Positions 25,966 through 32,892 of a stretch of 64,000 nucleotides of DNA are shown one piece after another; position 1 is the first letter of the stretch; every line of letters starts with the position of its first letter. The position numbers and the translations under genes were made by a program. Under the pieces are notes generated by a model. The model worked only from the letters and a program-made list of their open reading frames with translations, did no database searches and was not told the DNA's origin. Source of the stretch: Mucilaginibacter mali (lineage in GTDB: Bacteria > Bacteroidota > Bacteroidia > Sphingobacteriales > Sphingobacteriaceae); the NCBI RefSeq assembly GCF_013283875.1, contig NZ_CP054139.1, forward strand, positions 4,464,001 to 4,528,000, in the 5' to 3' direction.

Positions 25966-26435
25966 TGTCAAGGGCGCACTCATTTTTAATTACTGTTTCC
26001 AATAACCTCACCGAAAAGGAGGGCATCAACTATTTGATAGAACACCATACCGGCTTCTTTAAAATAGATCGCTCATTTAAAAAGGAATTACTTGACGCAT
26101 TAGCGTTAAACCACAAGTTTTTAAATGCATTTGATATGATTTATATTCCGGAATATGTTGGGAAAGTTATTGGGGACGGATTTATCGAGGCTAATCTGGA
26201 AAGCATAATTTTAATTGAATTAAAAACCACAAAGAAATACCTCCCTAATAACCCAAAAGGGTTTTTCTTTGGTGCAACAGAGAACGAGTTTAAGTTTGGC
26301 GAGTTATTAGGTGAGAAGTTTAGGTTTTGCTTTGTTTGTCTTAATGAGCAATCATTATCGTATTCCTTAATGTCGGTACCTGAATTAGAACAAATAATCA
26401 GAACCAGGCGAATACAATTTCAAATCAACCTATAA
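25965..26435 (+). CDS. PD-(D/E)XK-like protein, candidate restriction nuclease or effector
   Basis: A 156-residue protein that I cannot assign to a named family. The segment IGDGFIEANLESIILIELK (Asp71, Glu85-Leu-Lys87) followed by TTKKYLP looks like a PD-(D/E)XK nuclease core, and ATENEFKFGELLGEKFRFCFVCL (about 104-126) resembles the region following the active site in DUF3883-type domains. It is coupled to the XRE gene by TAATG. No DNA methyltransferase gene is in the window, so a normal type II system is not supported. The gene ends overlapping the convergent gene by 11 bp. AT-rich base composition compared with the flanking genes suggests transfer. Confidence 0.55.
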   Translation: MSRAHSFLITVSNNLTEKEGINYLIEHHTGFFKIDRSFKKELLDALALNHKFLNAFDMIYIPEYVGKVIGDGFIEANLESIILIELKTTKKYLPNNPKGFFFGATENEFKFGELLGEKFRFCFVCLNEQSLSYSLMSVPELEQIIRTRRIQFQINL

Positions 26436-26667
26436 CGGTGTCTATTAACCAGTAAAAATCTTTATACTTCTCTAAAAATTCGATTTTGGAATAACCCATT
26501 CCTTTCTTCAAGAAAAATTTGTCTTCCATATTAAATAAGTAAATCTCGTCGCCTTTTGTGTATAAAGCTTTTGTCGATTTTAATAATCCATTTTTTAGAG
26601 TTATTTCCAACCCGGCAGGTTTAACCCTTTCCAATTCAGACAGTAAACTTTCGGTACCTATAAACAT
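26425..26667 (-). CDS. 80-residue protein of unknown function, convergent with the PD-(D/E)XK-like gene
   Basis: MFIGTESLLSELERVKPAGLE begins the frame from the ATG at 26667; the longer open frame extends through the operator and is rejected. It encodes a small soluble protein with predicted alternating strand/helix character (YTKGDEIYLFNMEDKFFLKK) and no motif I know. Its promoter region has an operator identical to the XRE operators, so it is likely co-regulated with that pair. Being an antitoxin-like or inhibitor protein would fit but is not shown by the sequence. Confidence 0.6.
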   Translation of the reverse strand: MFIGTESLLSELERVKPAGLEITLKNGLLKSTKALYTKGDEIYLFNMEDKFFLKKGMGYSKIEFLEKYKDFYWLIDTVIG

Positions 26668-26672
26668 AATTG

Positions 26673-26686
26673 ATACATATTGTATG
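26673..26686. promoter_or_regulatory. third copy of the XRE operator, upstream of the 80-residue protein
   Basis: ATACATATTGTATG, identical in all 14 bases to the left operator at 25647-25660. It lies five bases upstream of the reverse-strand start codon at 26667, so a bound regulator should block transcription or translation initiation there. Confidence 0.7.
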
Positions 26687-26739
26687 CAAATATACCATGT
26701 CTGCTTTACATTAGATATATTATAATATTCGCAATCTTT

Positions 26740-26762
26740 CATGGTGAGCCTGTCGAACCATG
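26740..26762. repeat. short hairpin ATGGT...ACCAT
   Basis: ATGGTGAGCCTGTCGAACCAT pairs ATGGT with ACCAT around a TCGACAGGCTC-type core. I recall this phrase as a dispersed repeat in many Bacteroidetes. Confidence 0.4.
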
Positions 26763-26780
26763 GCGCACGAGCCAATTACT

Positions 26781-26925
26781 GCACAACCCCTCAACCTAAA
26801 CTCCGATTGCAGCGGAAAACCCGCAGCCTGTGCAGGCCCCGCGGGCGGGCCAGGCGAGGATTTGTAGCGTAAAGCGGGGCTACCGGCCGCCCAATGTTGC
26901 TACCGTTCATTTTCAAAACAAAGCC
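26781..26925 (-). repeat. right inverted-repeat arm of the XRE cassette
   Basis: A GC-rich stretch whose reverse complement matches the left arm (25507-25632) in ordered words: GGCTTTGT, GAACG, CCGGTAGCCCCG, TTTTCCG, CAATCGG, GTTTAGG. It also shares GCGAGG-TTTGTAGCGTA with 43030-43060. Confidence 0.65.
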
Positions 26926-27339
26926 TTAACCGCTCTAATCAACCATTTGCATATCCACCAAATTTTTGCTATATTGTATCAGCCGGGACAGCAGTTGCTG
27001 CCTGTTCAAAGCCCATTATTATACTATCCTGCAAACGAAATTTTCGTATAATGGCCAAAATCTAACAAAGTTAAGTTGTTTTTAATCTCAATTTCTGGCT
27101 AAAATACTACAGTTTATACCCGCTCTTTGACATCCTGATTAGTTAAATACCCTATTTGTATGCTTGTTATCTGATGCTTTATAGGAAAGCAGACAGTTAT
27201 GGTGAGGAATCAAGCATTTATATTTTAAAACTTCAGCGAAAAGTTTTTTATGACAAGATGCTACACTCTAAAGCAAAGAATGCAAACAAAAGAGAATTGC
27301 ATTAAGAATGTGGAACGAAAACAGGAAAACCAAACCCTA
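26926..27339. other. gap without recognisable gene
   Basis: About 415 AT-rich bases between the right repeat arm and the tRNA-like terminator. I see no frame with plausible coding character, no tRNA and no clear TAnnTTTG promoter here. It could be decayed sequence from the accessory island. Confidence 0.5.
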
Positions 27340-27380
27340 TAAAAACAGTAAAGCCACCTGATGGGCAGGCGGCCTTTACT
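27340..27380 (-). terminator. intrinsic terminator of the tRNA-like gene
   Basis: On the reverse strand, AGTAAAGGCCGCCTG pairs with CAGGTGGCTTTACT across a short loop and is followed by GTTTTTATAG. The T run lies only on the reverse-strand side, showing that it ends reverse-strand transcription, 32 bases after the tRNA-like sequence. Confidence 0.8.
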
Positions 27381-27411
27381 AACCAATTATAAACCTAAAT
27401 TATGAGAAGAG

Positions 27412-27523
27412 CTGTTGGGGAAGGGTTCGAACCTTCACAGAGTGGTTAGCCCGCTTCGGGTTTTCCATGATCTCCGCCACCGGGACAAGGAGGTGTGTCT
27501 GCCAAAAATTTCACCACCCAACA
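27412..27523 (-). tRNA. unusual type-II tRNA-like RNA, anticodon position GUC, 40-nt variable region
   Basis: The 112-nt reverse-strand sequence folds as a cloverleaf: acceptor TGTTGGG pairs perfectly with CCCAACA; D arm GTG/CAC with a GG-containing 14-nt loop; anticodon arm CCTCC-TTGTCCC-GGTGG (one T-T mismatch, U33 kept, anticodon GUC); T arm GAAGG-TTCGAAC-CCTTC is perfect. Body resembles bacterial tRNA-Leu, but the discriminator is G, as in tRNA-Ser, and the variable region has 40 nt with its own stems (CCCG-AAG-CGGG, GAG/CTC, TGG/CCA). CCA is not encoded. A promoter and terminator flank it. It may be a degenerated tRNA, a tRNA-like regulatory RNA, or a mis-coding tRNA; a normal tRNA-Asp is excluded. 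Confidence 0.6.
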
Positions 27524-27571
27524 GTGTGTTTTGCTTAAAGAACGCGCTCCCTTTTTATCGTTTGCTTGATA

Positions 27572-27603
27572 CAAATTTAGGGTGGTTTGCTATTTCTTGC
27601 AAA
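27572..27603 (-). promoter_or_regulatory. promoter of the tRNA-like gene
   Basis: Reverse strand: TTTG (27603-27600), 20 bases, then TAAATTTG (27579-27572), a full match to the Bacteroidetes -33/-7 consensus. Transcription would start near 27566, giving a leader of about 40 nt before the cloverleaf. Confidence 0.75.
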
Positions 27604-27676
27604 TATTTCAACAAAATAATTTTATTTTTATTCAAATTTTAATTAAACTTGTATTTCAATAGCGATATCAAAATTT

Positions 27677-28153
27677 ATGCCTCACAAGAAACCTCAAAAT
27701 TTAGAAATTGATAATCTGGATATACAGATTTTATCGATCCTGATGAAAAACGCGACCACTCCGTACACCGAAATTGCCAAGGAGTTGATCGTTTCGGGCG
27801 GAACCATACACGTGCGCATGAAGAAGCTGGAGGAGATGGGTGTAATAAAAGGGGCCAGCCTTGAAGTGAACCCACAAAAGCTGGGTTACGATATTACCGC
27901 GTTCCTGGGTATCTTCCTGGAGAAAGGATCGCAGTATAACGAAGCCGTTAAACAGCTGGCCGCTGTGCCCGAGATAGTTGAATTGCACTACACTACCGGT
28001 AGCTACAGCATTTTTGCCAAAATAGTATGCCACGATACCAACCACCTGCGCGAAGTACTGAACGAGCAGATACAAAGCGTAAAGGGCATTCAGCGTACCG
28101 AAACCTTTATCTCGCTGGAAGAAAGCATCAGGAGACAGATCAGCCTGGACTAA
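27677..28153 (+). CDS. Lrp/AsnC family transcriptional regulator
   Basis: A 158-residue regulator with an N-terminal winged helix (NLDIQILSILMKNATTPYTE, IVSGGTIHVRMKKLEEMGVI) and a RAM ligand-binding domain (LGIFLEKGSQYNEAVKQL, YTTGSYSIFAKIVC). These proteins form octamers and respond to amino acids. Its target is unknown; it is divergent from the tRNA-like gene, with AT-rich sequence between that carries the tRNA-like promoter. Confidence 0.93.
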   Translation: MPHKKPQNLEIDNLDIQILSILMKNATTPYTEIAKELIVSGGTIHVRMKKLEEMGVIKGASLEVNPQKLGYDITAFLGIFLEKGSQYNEAVKQLAAVPEIVELHYTTGSYSIFAKIVCHDTNHLREVLNEQIQSVKGIQRTETFISLEESIRRQISLD

Positions 28154-28171
28154 ACGTTTACTAAGCTATTT

Positions 28172-28696
28172 TTAGGGATGCAGTAACTGGTCTAACCGTT
28201 CGGCGGTGAGGCTGAGCCCGTCGGCGATTACGTTGGCGCGGCTGTAAAAGGGTTCGCGTTCGGCCAGCTTTTCATCAATAAAGGCAACCAGTTCATCGCC
28301 GTGCTTATGGCGCAGGATGGGGCGGTCGTCTTTATTGTTTTCCAGTCGCCCGGCAAGGGTTTTGGCGTTAAGTTTAATGTAAACCACCTTGCCGTGGGCT
28401 TTCATCCAGTCCATGTTATCAAAAAAGCAAGGCAGCCCGCCCCCGGTAGATACCACCGCTTTATCGGGGTAAACGGTATCTTTCAGTACCGACGATTCCA
28501 GCTCACGAAAAGCGGCCTCGCCATGGTCGGCAAAGTATTGGGTGATAGTTTTGCCAGCCTGCGCCTCCAGTACATGGTCCAGATCGATAAAAGCATAGCC
28601 CAGCCGCGAGGCCAGTTTTTTACCCATAGTAGTTTTGCCGCAGCCCATATAGCCAACAAGGAAGATACGCGAGATATTATCAGAAGTGTTGCTCAT
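28172..28696 (-). CDS. aroK: shikimate kinase
   Basis: A 174-residue kinase that phosphorylates shikimate in the pathway to chorismate and aromatic amino acids. P-loop GYMGCGKTTMGK, the shikimate-binding FIDLDHVLE and STGGGLPCF, and the lid region RPILRHKHGDELVAF are present. Cytosolic. Nine bases separate it from the upstream permease gene, so it appears to be the last gene of that operon. Confidence 0.95.
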   Translation of the reverse strand: MSNTSDNISRIFLVGYMGCGKTTMGKKLASRLGYAFIDLDHVLEAQAGKTITQYFADHGEAAFRELESSVLKDTVYPDKAVVSTGGGLPCFFDNMDWMKAHGKVVYIKLNAKTLAGRLENNKDDRPILRHKHGDELVAFIDEKLAEREPFYSRANVIADGLSLTAERLDQLLHP

Positions 28697-28704
28697 TTAA
28701 TTTA

Positions 28705-29763
28705 TCAGGCCAGTTTCACCCTTGGGTCTATCCACACATAAACAAAATCTACCAGGATATTGATCACCACAAATATAAAGGCGATGAACAGGATGGCGCC
28801 CATAATCACCGGGAAATCGGAATTCTCCAGCGCATCTACCGTGGTTTTGCCTAATCCGTTGTAGCCGAATACATATTCTACAAAAAAAGAACCCGCCAGC
28901 AGCGATGCAAACCAGTTGGCAATAGCGGTTATCACGGGGTTAAGCGCGTTCTTTAAAGCGTGGCGATAGATAATAGCGTTGCGGCCTAATCCTTTGGCGC
29001 GGGCGGTGCGAATATAATCCTGCCCCAAAACATCCAGCATGGCATTACGGGTTAGCTGCACAATAATGGCCAGCGGGCGTAGCCCCAGCGTAAGTACCGG
29101 CAACACCAGGTTACGCAGGTTCAATACTTCGCCGCGAAAAGGGTCGTAATTATACAAACTGCCCGACATGTTTAAGCCGGTGTATTTACTTAGCACAAAG
29201 CCAAAGATCCAGGCGATGATGATCCCCGCGAAGAAAGACGGCGCCGAGATCCCCAAAATACTCAGACTGATAGAAAACTTATCTATCCACGAGTTTTGAT
29301 GCACGGCGCTCATCACGCCCATAAACACACCTATAATAATAGCAAACAGCATAGATGCCGTTGCCAGGATCAGCGTATTGGGGATCACATCTATCAGCAA
29401 TTGGGCAACATCCTTATGGGTTTGGTAGCTGCGGCGCAGGTAAGGCCATTTTAAGGCCAGCACCTCCGTTTTTGATACCGGGAAAAGCCTGGCGTAATGA
29501 TACCGCTGCTGCTCTTCGGGGGTATTGGCGTGTATGCCAATGGCCGAAAGATCGTTAATATAATAAGCAAACTGCACCGGCAGCGACTTATCCAACCCAA
29601 ACTCCTTACGTACGGCCTGCAGCGATTGCACATCGGCACGTTGCCCCATGGTCATGCGGGCGGGATCTACCGGTAAAATATTGAACAGGAAAAACACCAC
29701 TACCACAATCCCCAGCATCACAGCCAGGGCATAACCAATTTTGCGGAGCAGGTAGGCTATCAT
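28705..29763 (-). CDS. ABC transporter permease, OppB/DppB type
   Basis: A 352-residue inner-membrane permease with about six helices. The N-terminal signature MIAYLLRKIGYALAVMLGIV and the EAA-loop DYIRTARAKGLGRNAIIYRHALKNALNPVI identify the dipeptide/oligopeptide class. A periplasmic insertion of about 60 residues (about 60-125) is longer than in E. coli OppB. No OppC, OppD/F or binding protein is nearby, so the rest of the transporter must lie elsewhere. Its start overlaps the upstream gene by four bases (ATGA). Confidence 0.92.
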   Translation of the reverse strand: MIAYLLRKIGYALAVMLGIVVVVFFLFNILPVDPARMTMGQRADVQSLQAVRKEFGLDKSLPVQFAYYINDLSAIGIHANTPEEQQRYHYARLFPVSKTEVLALKWPYLRRSYQTHKDVAQLLIDVIPNTLILATASMLFAIIIGVFMGVMSAVHQNSWIDKFSISLSILGISAPSFFAGIIIAWIFGFVLSKYTGLNMSGSLYNYDPFRGEVLNLRNLVLPVLTLGLRPLAIIVQLTRNAMLDVLGQDYIRTARAKGLGRNAIIYRHALKNALNPVITAIANWFASLLAGSFFVEYVFGYNGLGKTTVDALENSDFPVIMGAILFIAFIFVVINILVDFVYVWIDPRVKLA

Positions 29764-30929
29764 TTTTGGAAATAGGTTTTTACCAGTACATCATAACTGG
29801 GCATATTGTGGTAATGCCATTTGTTAATGACAACGCCATTCTTCATCAGCAATACGCCGGGGTTTGATCGTACCATGGTTTTCAGCGGCACACCATCAGC
29901 ATAAAATATCTCCGATACCAGCTTATGTGCCCTGGCAAATGCGGCCGCATCGGTAGGCGAGTTTGAAGTAAGCAGGACAGTGCGGGTGTTGAAGTTTTGG
30001 TGAAGGTTAATGGCCAGCGCGTTCAGCCGGTTAATGGCATCCTCGTCGGTATGGTTAAGATTGTAAGCTACGATGACCAGGTTATAGAAGGGGTTGCCCA
30101 TCAATTCCTGCGTGTAGTTATTGCCCTGCGCATCGTTGATGACCAGGTCGCGAATTTTTGGGGTGAAACCCACTTTTACCAGTTTGCTTTCAGGCTGCCC
30201 GACGATCTCCCAATTGTTATCCTTCCAGATATTGGTTTTCAGGTATTCGGTATTGTTCATCACCTTGGTTTGGCCGGTAGCTTTATTTTTAAGGTGATAG
30301 GTGATCTCGTACTCATCGGGTTGTGCTCCGGGCGGGGTCTTCATCTCATCGGGGATATTGGCGCCTACTTTATACGGCAGGAAATCCAGCACGGGCAAAA
30401 AGTTATAAGTATAGATACCTATGCCGAACGAGAACAGCACCGCTATAATAAATGCCCTTTGCGCCGCCACAGGTTTCAATACAGGTTTAAGTGCATATCG
30501 GGTCACGAACAGCACCAACACCAGCGCCAGCAGCACCATATCTTTACTGAACGATTGCCATGGCGTAAGCGGGATGGCATCGCCAAAGCAGCCGCAGGTT
30601 TGCACCACTTTAAAAAAGGCCGAGTAAAAGGTAAGGAAGCCGAAGAAGATGATGAGCAGCAGCAATCCCCAGGTAACGGTTACTGCCCGCCAGCCGATCA
30701 GCAGCGCGAAGCCTAATATCATTTCCAGCGCGCATAAAAATATGGCGAAGCCCAAAGCATAATTGCTAAGGAACAGCATATGGAACACCTCGAAATACTC
30801 TTCCAGCTTGTACGAAAAGCCCAGTGGATCGTTGGCCTTTATCAGGCCCGAGAAGATGAACAGCAGGCCTACCGCTACGCGGCAAAACCAAACCAGGGCT
30901 GGCGGGAATATCGTATTTTGTTTTTTCAT
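29760..30929 (-). CDS. BT_3928-like DoxX/MauE membrane protein with thioredoxin-like tail
   Basis: A 389-residue protein from ATG 30929 (MKKQNTIFPPAL); another ATG eight codons upstream is next to a repeat and is less likely. Four or five helices at about residues 10-150 form a DoxX/MauE-like domain with VQTCGCFGDAIPL, the conserved Cys-Gly-Cys-Phe-Gly-Asp motif. Residues about 250-385 look like a thioredoxin-fold domain without CxxC (TRTVLLTSNSP, NPGVLLMKNGVVINKWHYHN). Likely involved in periplasmic redox or folding, but unproven. Overlaps the permease start. Confidence 0.87.
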   Translation of the reverse strand: MKKQNTIFPPALVWFCRVAVGLLFIFSGLIKANDPLGFSYKLEEYFEVFHMLFLSNYALGFAIFLCALEMILGFALLIGWRAVTVTWGLLLLIIFFGFLTFYSAFFKVVQTCGCFGDAIPLTPWQSFSKDMVLLALVLVLFVTRYALKPVLKPVAAQRAFIIAVLFSFGIGIYTYNFLPVLDFLPYKVGANIPDEMKTPPGAQPDEYEITYHLKNKATGQTKVMNNTEYLKTNIWKDNNWEIVGQPESKLVKVGFTPKIRDLVINDAQGNNYTQELMGNPFYNLVIVAYNLNHTDEDAINRLNALAINLHQNFNTRTVLLTSNSPTDAAAFARAHKLVSEIFYADGVPLKTMVRSNPGVLLMKNGVVINKWHYHNMPSYDVLVKTYFQK

Positions 30930-30956
30930 ATGTATGGTATTCTTTCCTTTCATTAG

Positions 30957-31064
30957 TTCCCTCCCTTGGGAGGGCTGCGTTGCTCGTGTTGTGGCAGGGA
31001 GGGGTTTATACGTTGTGGCAAAACCCCTCCTTACACCCTCCCTGTGGGAGGGAATCGCGCAAGC
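30957..31064. repeat. CCCTCCC-family palindrome
   Basis: CCCTCCCTTGGGAGGG at one end, CCCTCCCTGTGGGAGGG at the other, with GGGAGGGGTTT and AAACCCCTCC in between. It separates the BT_3928-like gene from DUF1599 and lies within one presumed transcript. Confidence 0.8.
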
Positions 31065-31073
31065 CCGGCGCTT

Positions 31074-31607
31074 TTAACTCAATTTTATCAACGCAAAAAC
31101 CGCGTAGTTCAGCATATCCTGGTAGTTGGCCTTTACGCCTTCCGATGCCAGGGTCTCGCCCTTATTATCTTCAATTTGTTTAACGCGCAGCAGCTTCATC
31201 AGTATCAGGTCGGTTAACGAACTGATACGCATATCGCGCCAGGCCTCGCCATAATCATGGTTTTTGGCGAACATCAGTTCTTTGGTCTCCAGTACTTTGG
31301 CATCAAAATGCTTTTCTACATGCTCGGGCGTAAGCTCATAAGGTGTTTCGGGCGTACTTTCCAGTTGCATCATGGCTATCACGCAGTAATTAATAATACC
31401 GATGTATTCGCCAATAACATCATCGCCCACTTTCGATACTTTCTTCTCTTCCAGCGTACGGATGCGCTGGGCTTTAATAAAGATCTGATCGGTGATCGAT
31501 TCCGGACGTAAGATGCGCCAGGCCGTGCCATAGTCGCGGGTCTTTTTCATAAAAAGCCCTTTACATGTTGCTATTACCGCGTCGTATTCTGCTGATGTGT
31601 TTTTCAA
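31074..31607 (-). CDS. DUF1599 domain protein
   Basis: A 177-residue protein with two copies of a short helical motif: KKTRDYGTAWRILRPESITDQI near residue 18 and AKNHDYGEAWRDMRISSLTDLI near residue 115, each followed by KxxRxxxLE-type stretches. This duplicated pattern is DUF1599 (nucleotide-modification-associated). Activity unknown. It is divergent from folP, an arrangement I recall as conserved in Bacteroidetes. Confidence 0.92.
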   Translation of the reverse strand: MKNTSAEYDAVIATCKGLFMKKTRDYGTAWRILRPESITDQIFIKAQRIRTLEEKKVSKVGDDVIGEYIGIINYCVIAMMQLESTPETPYELTPEHVEKHFDAKVLETKELMFAKNHDYGEAWRDMRISSLTDLILMKLLRVKQIEDNKGETLASEGVKANYQDMLNYAVFALIKLS

Positions 31608-31611
31608 ATTT

Positions 31612-31729
31612 TGTTGAAATGTTATAATGTTGCAAAGTTGGAATGTTGCTGATCAAGCATGATGTAAAGCGGATGGATATGCACTAACTTTACAACCTTA
31701 AAACTGTCCAACATTACAACAACTGTCCA
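31612..31729. repeat. TGTTGCAAAGTTGG-type inverted repeat at the DUF1599/folP divergent promoter
   Basis: Words AATGTTATAATGTTGC and AAAGTTGGAATGTTG on the left answer to AACTGTCCAACATTAC and AACAACTGTCC on the right. It fills the whole divergent gap and runs up to the folP start codon, so it must contain or abut both promoters. Confidence 0.6.
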
Positions 31730-32584
31730 GTGGCTAAAGATACATTTTTTCAGAAAAAGCTAAACATTAACGCGGGAGGTAAACTCATCGATATGTCTAC
31801 ACCCAAAGTGATGGGTATTATCAACCTCACACCCGATTCATTCTATGCCGGCAGCCGCAAACCCGCCGTTGAAGAAGCCCTGCAACAAGCCGAAAAAATG
31901 CTGAACGATGGCGCCACGTTCCTGGACCTGGGCGCCTACTCATCACGCCCGGGTGCCGAAGATATTTCTGTTCAGGAAGAGGCCGATCGTCTGCTGCCTG
32001 TTGTTGAAGCCATTGTTGCAAAGTATAGTAATGCCATTTTATCTATCGATACCTTTCGATCCTCCGTTGCCGAAGCCGCTATTAAAGCCGGCGCGCATAT
32101 CATTAACGATATTTCAGGCGGGCAGTTAGATGATGTGATGTTCGAGACCGTAGCGCGCCTACAGGTTCCTTATATATTAATGCATATGAAAGGTACGCCG
32201 CAAACCATGGTGCAACTGGCTCAGTACGATGATGTTTTTAACGATGTACTGGCCTACTTTGCCCAACGCTATGAAAAATTAAGGGCGATGGGTGTACATG
32301 ATGTCATCATCGACCCGGGCTTCGGTTTTGCTAAAACGCACGAACATGGCTACGAACTGATGAGCAAGATGCAAGGCTTTGATATGCTGCAATTGCCGGT
32401 ACTGGTGGGCGTGTCCCGCAAGCGAATGGTTTATGGAATTACAGGTGGTACCGCAGCCGACGCCTTGAACGGAACTACCGCTTTAAATACCATCGCCCTT
32501 ACCAAAGGCGCTAACATTTTACGGGTACATGATGTAAAGGAAGCGGTGGAAGCGGTGAAGATTTGGGAGATGTGTAAAAGTTGA
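31730..32584 (+). CDS. folP: dihydropteroate synthase
   Basis: A 284-residue DHPS condensing 6-hydroxymethyl-dihydropterin diphosphate with p-aminobenzoate, in folate synthesis. Motifs: MGIINLTPDSFYAGS (pterin and phosphate loop), DLGAYSSRPGA, DPGFGFAKTHEHGY, GVSRKRM. The start is GTG at 31730 (MAKDTFFQKK); an ATG at codon 25 would remove the first strand. Downstream, cdaA, which I recall often following folP in the phylum, is absent; a repeat-rich gap follows. Confidence 0.95.
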   Translation: MAKDTFFQKKLNINAGGKLIDMSTPKVMGIINLTPDSFYAGSRKPAVEEALQQAEKMLNDGATFLDLGAYSSRPGAEDISVQEEADRLLPVVEAIVAKYSNAILSIDTFRSSVAEAAIKAGAHIINDISGGQLDDVMFETVARLQVPYILMHMKGTPQTMVQLAQYDDVFNDVLAYFAQRYEKLRAMGVHDVIIDPGFGFAKTHEHGYELMSKMQGFDMLQLPVLVGVSRKRMVYGITGGTAADALNGTTALNTIALTKGANILRVHDVKEAVEAVKIWEMCKS

Positions 32585-32598
32585 TCTGTGTGTCAGCT

Positions 32599-32627
32599 GT
32601 AGCGATGGGTTTGAAACCCATCGCTAC
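32599..32627. repeat. perfect 14-bp hairpin GTAGCGATGGGTTT
   Basis: GTAGCGATGGGTTT and its exact complement around one G, 15 bases after folP. The same hairpin core is nested in the loop of the repeat inside the RND adaptor gene (51983-52009), so it is a separate mobile unit. It may also end the folP transcript, but no T run follows. Confidence 0.75.
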
Positions 32628-32728
32628 GGTGTAAACCTATCGCCAATTCAGGCATTTACGTTTTTCGTGATTGGACTTTTGACGCTGCGGAAATGGATGA
32701 TTAACCGTGAATAATCAGTATGGCGTAG

Positions 32729-32866
32729 ACTCACCCCGACTGCGCTACGCTGGTCGACCCTCTCTTCGCTTCGCGGAAAGAGGGCGGGAATAGTATCGAA
32801 ACCACTGTTCCCCTCTTTCCGCGAAGCGGAGAGAGGGTGGTCGGGCGAAGCAACGACCGGGTGAGT
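32729..32866. repeat. ACTCACCC...GGGTGAGT palindrome (PR1 family)
   Basis: Left arm ACTCACCCCGAC...CCCTCTCTTCGC, right arm GAGAGAGGGTGGTCGGG...ACCGGGTGAGT. Copies also at 35113, 40148, 41020/42900 (split by the insertion sequence), 51916 (inside a gene) and 57454. With the hairpin at 32599 it accounts for the 308-bp gap between folP and the BrkB gene. Confidence 0.9.
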
Positions 32867-32892
32867 AAAAGCGTGTGCAAGGCTCGAAAAGC

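Noticed and set aside
26830-27051. 73-codon frame to the right of the XRE cassette
   Set aside because: Begins in the inverted-repeat arm (TTTGTAGCGTAAAGCGG) and shows no conserved features; not a methyltransferase remnant as far as I can see.
27412-27523. Ordinary tRNA-Asp or tRNA-Leu
   Set aside because: Length 112 nt, G discriminator, mismatched anticodon stem and 40-nt variable region are incompatible with either.
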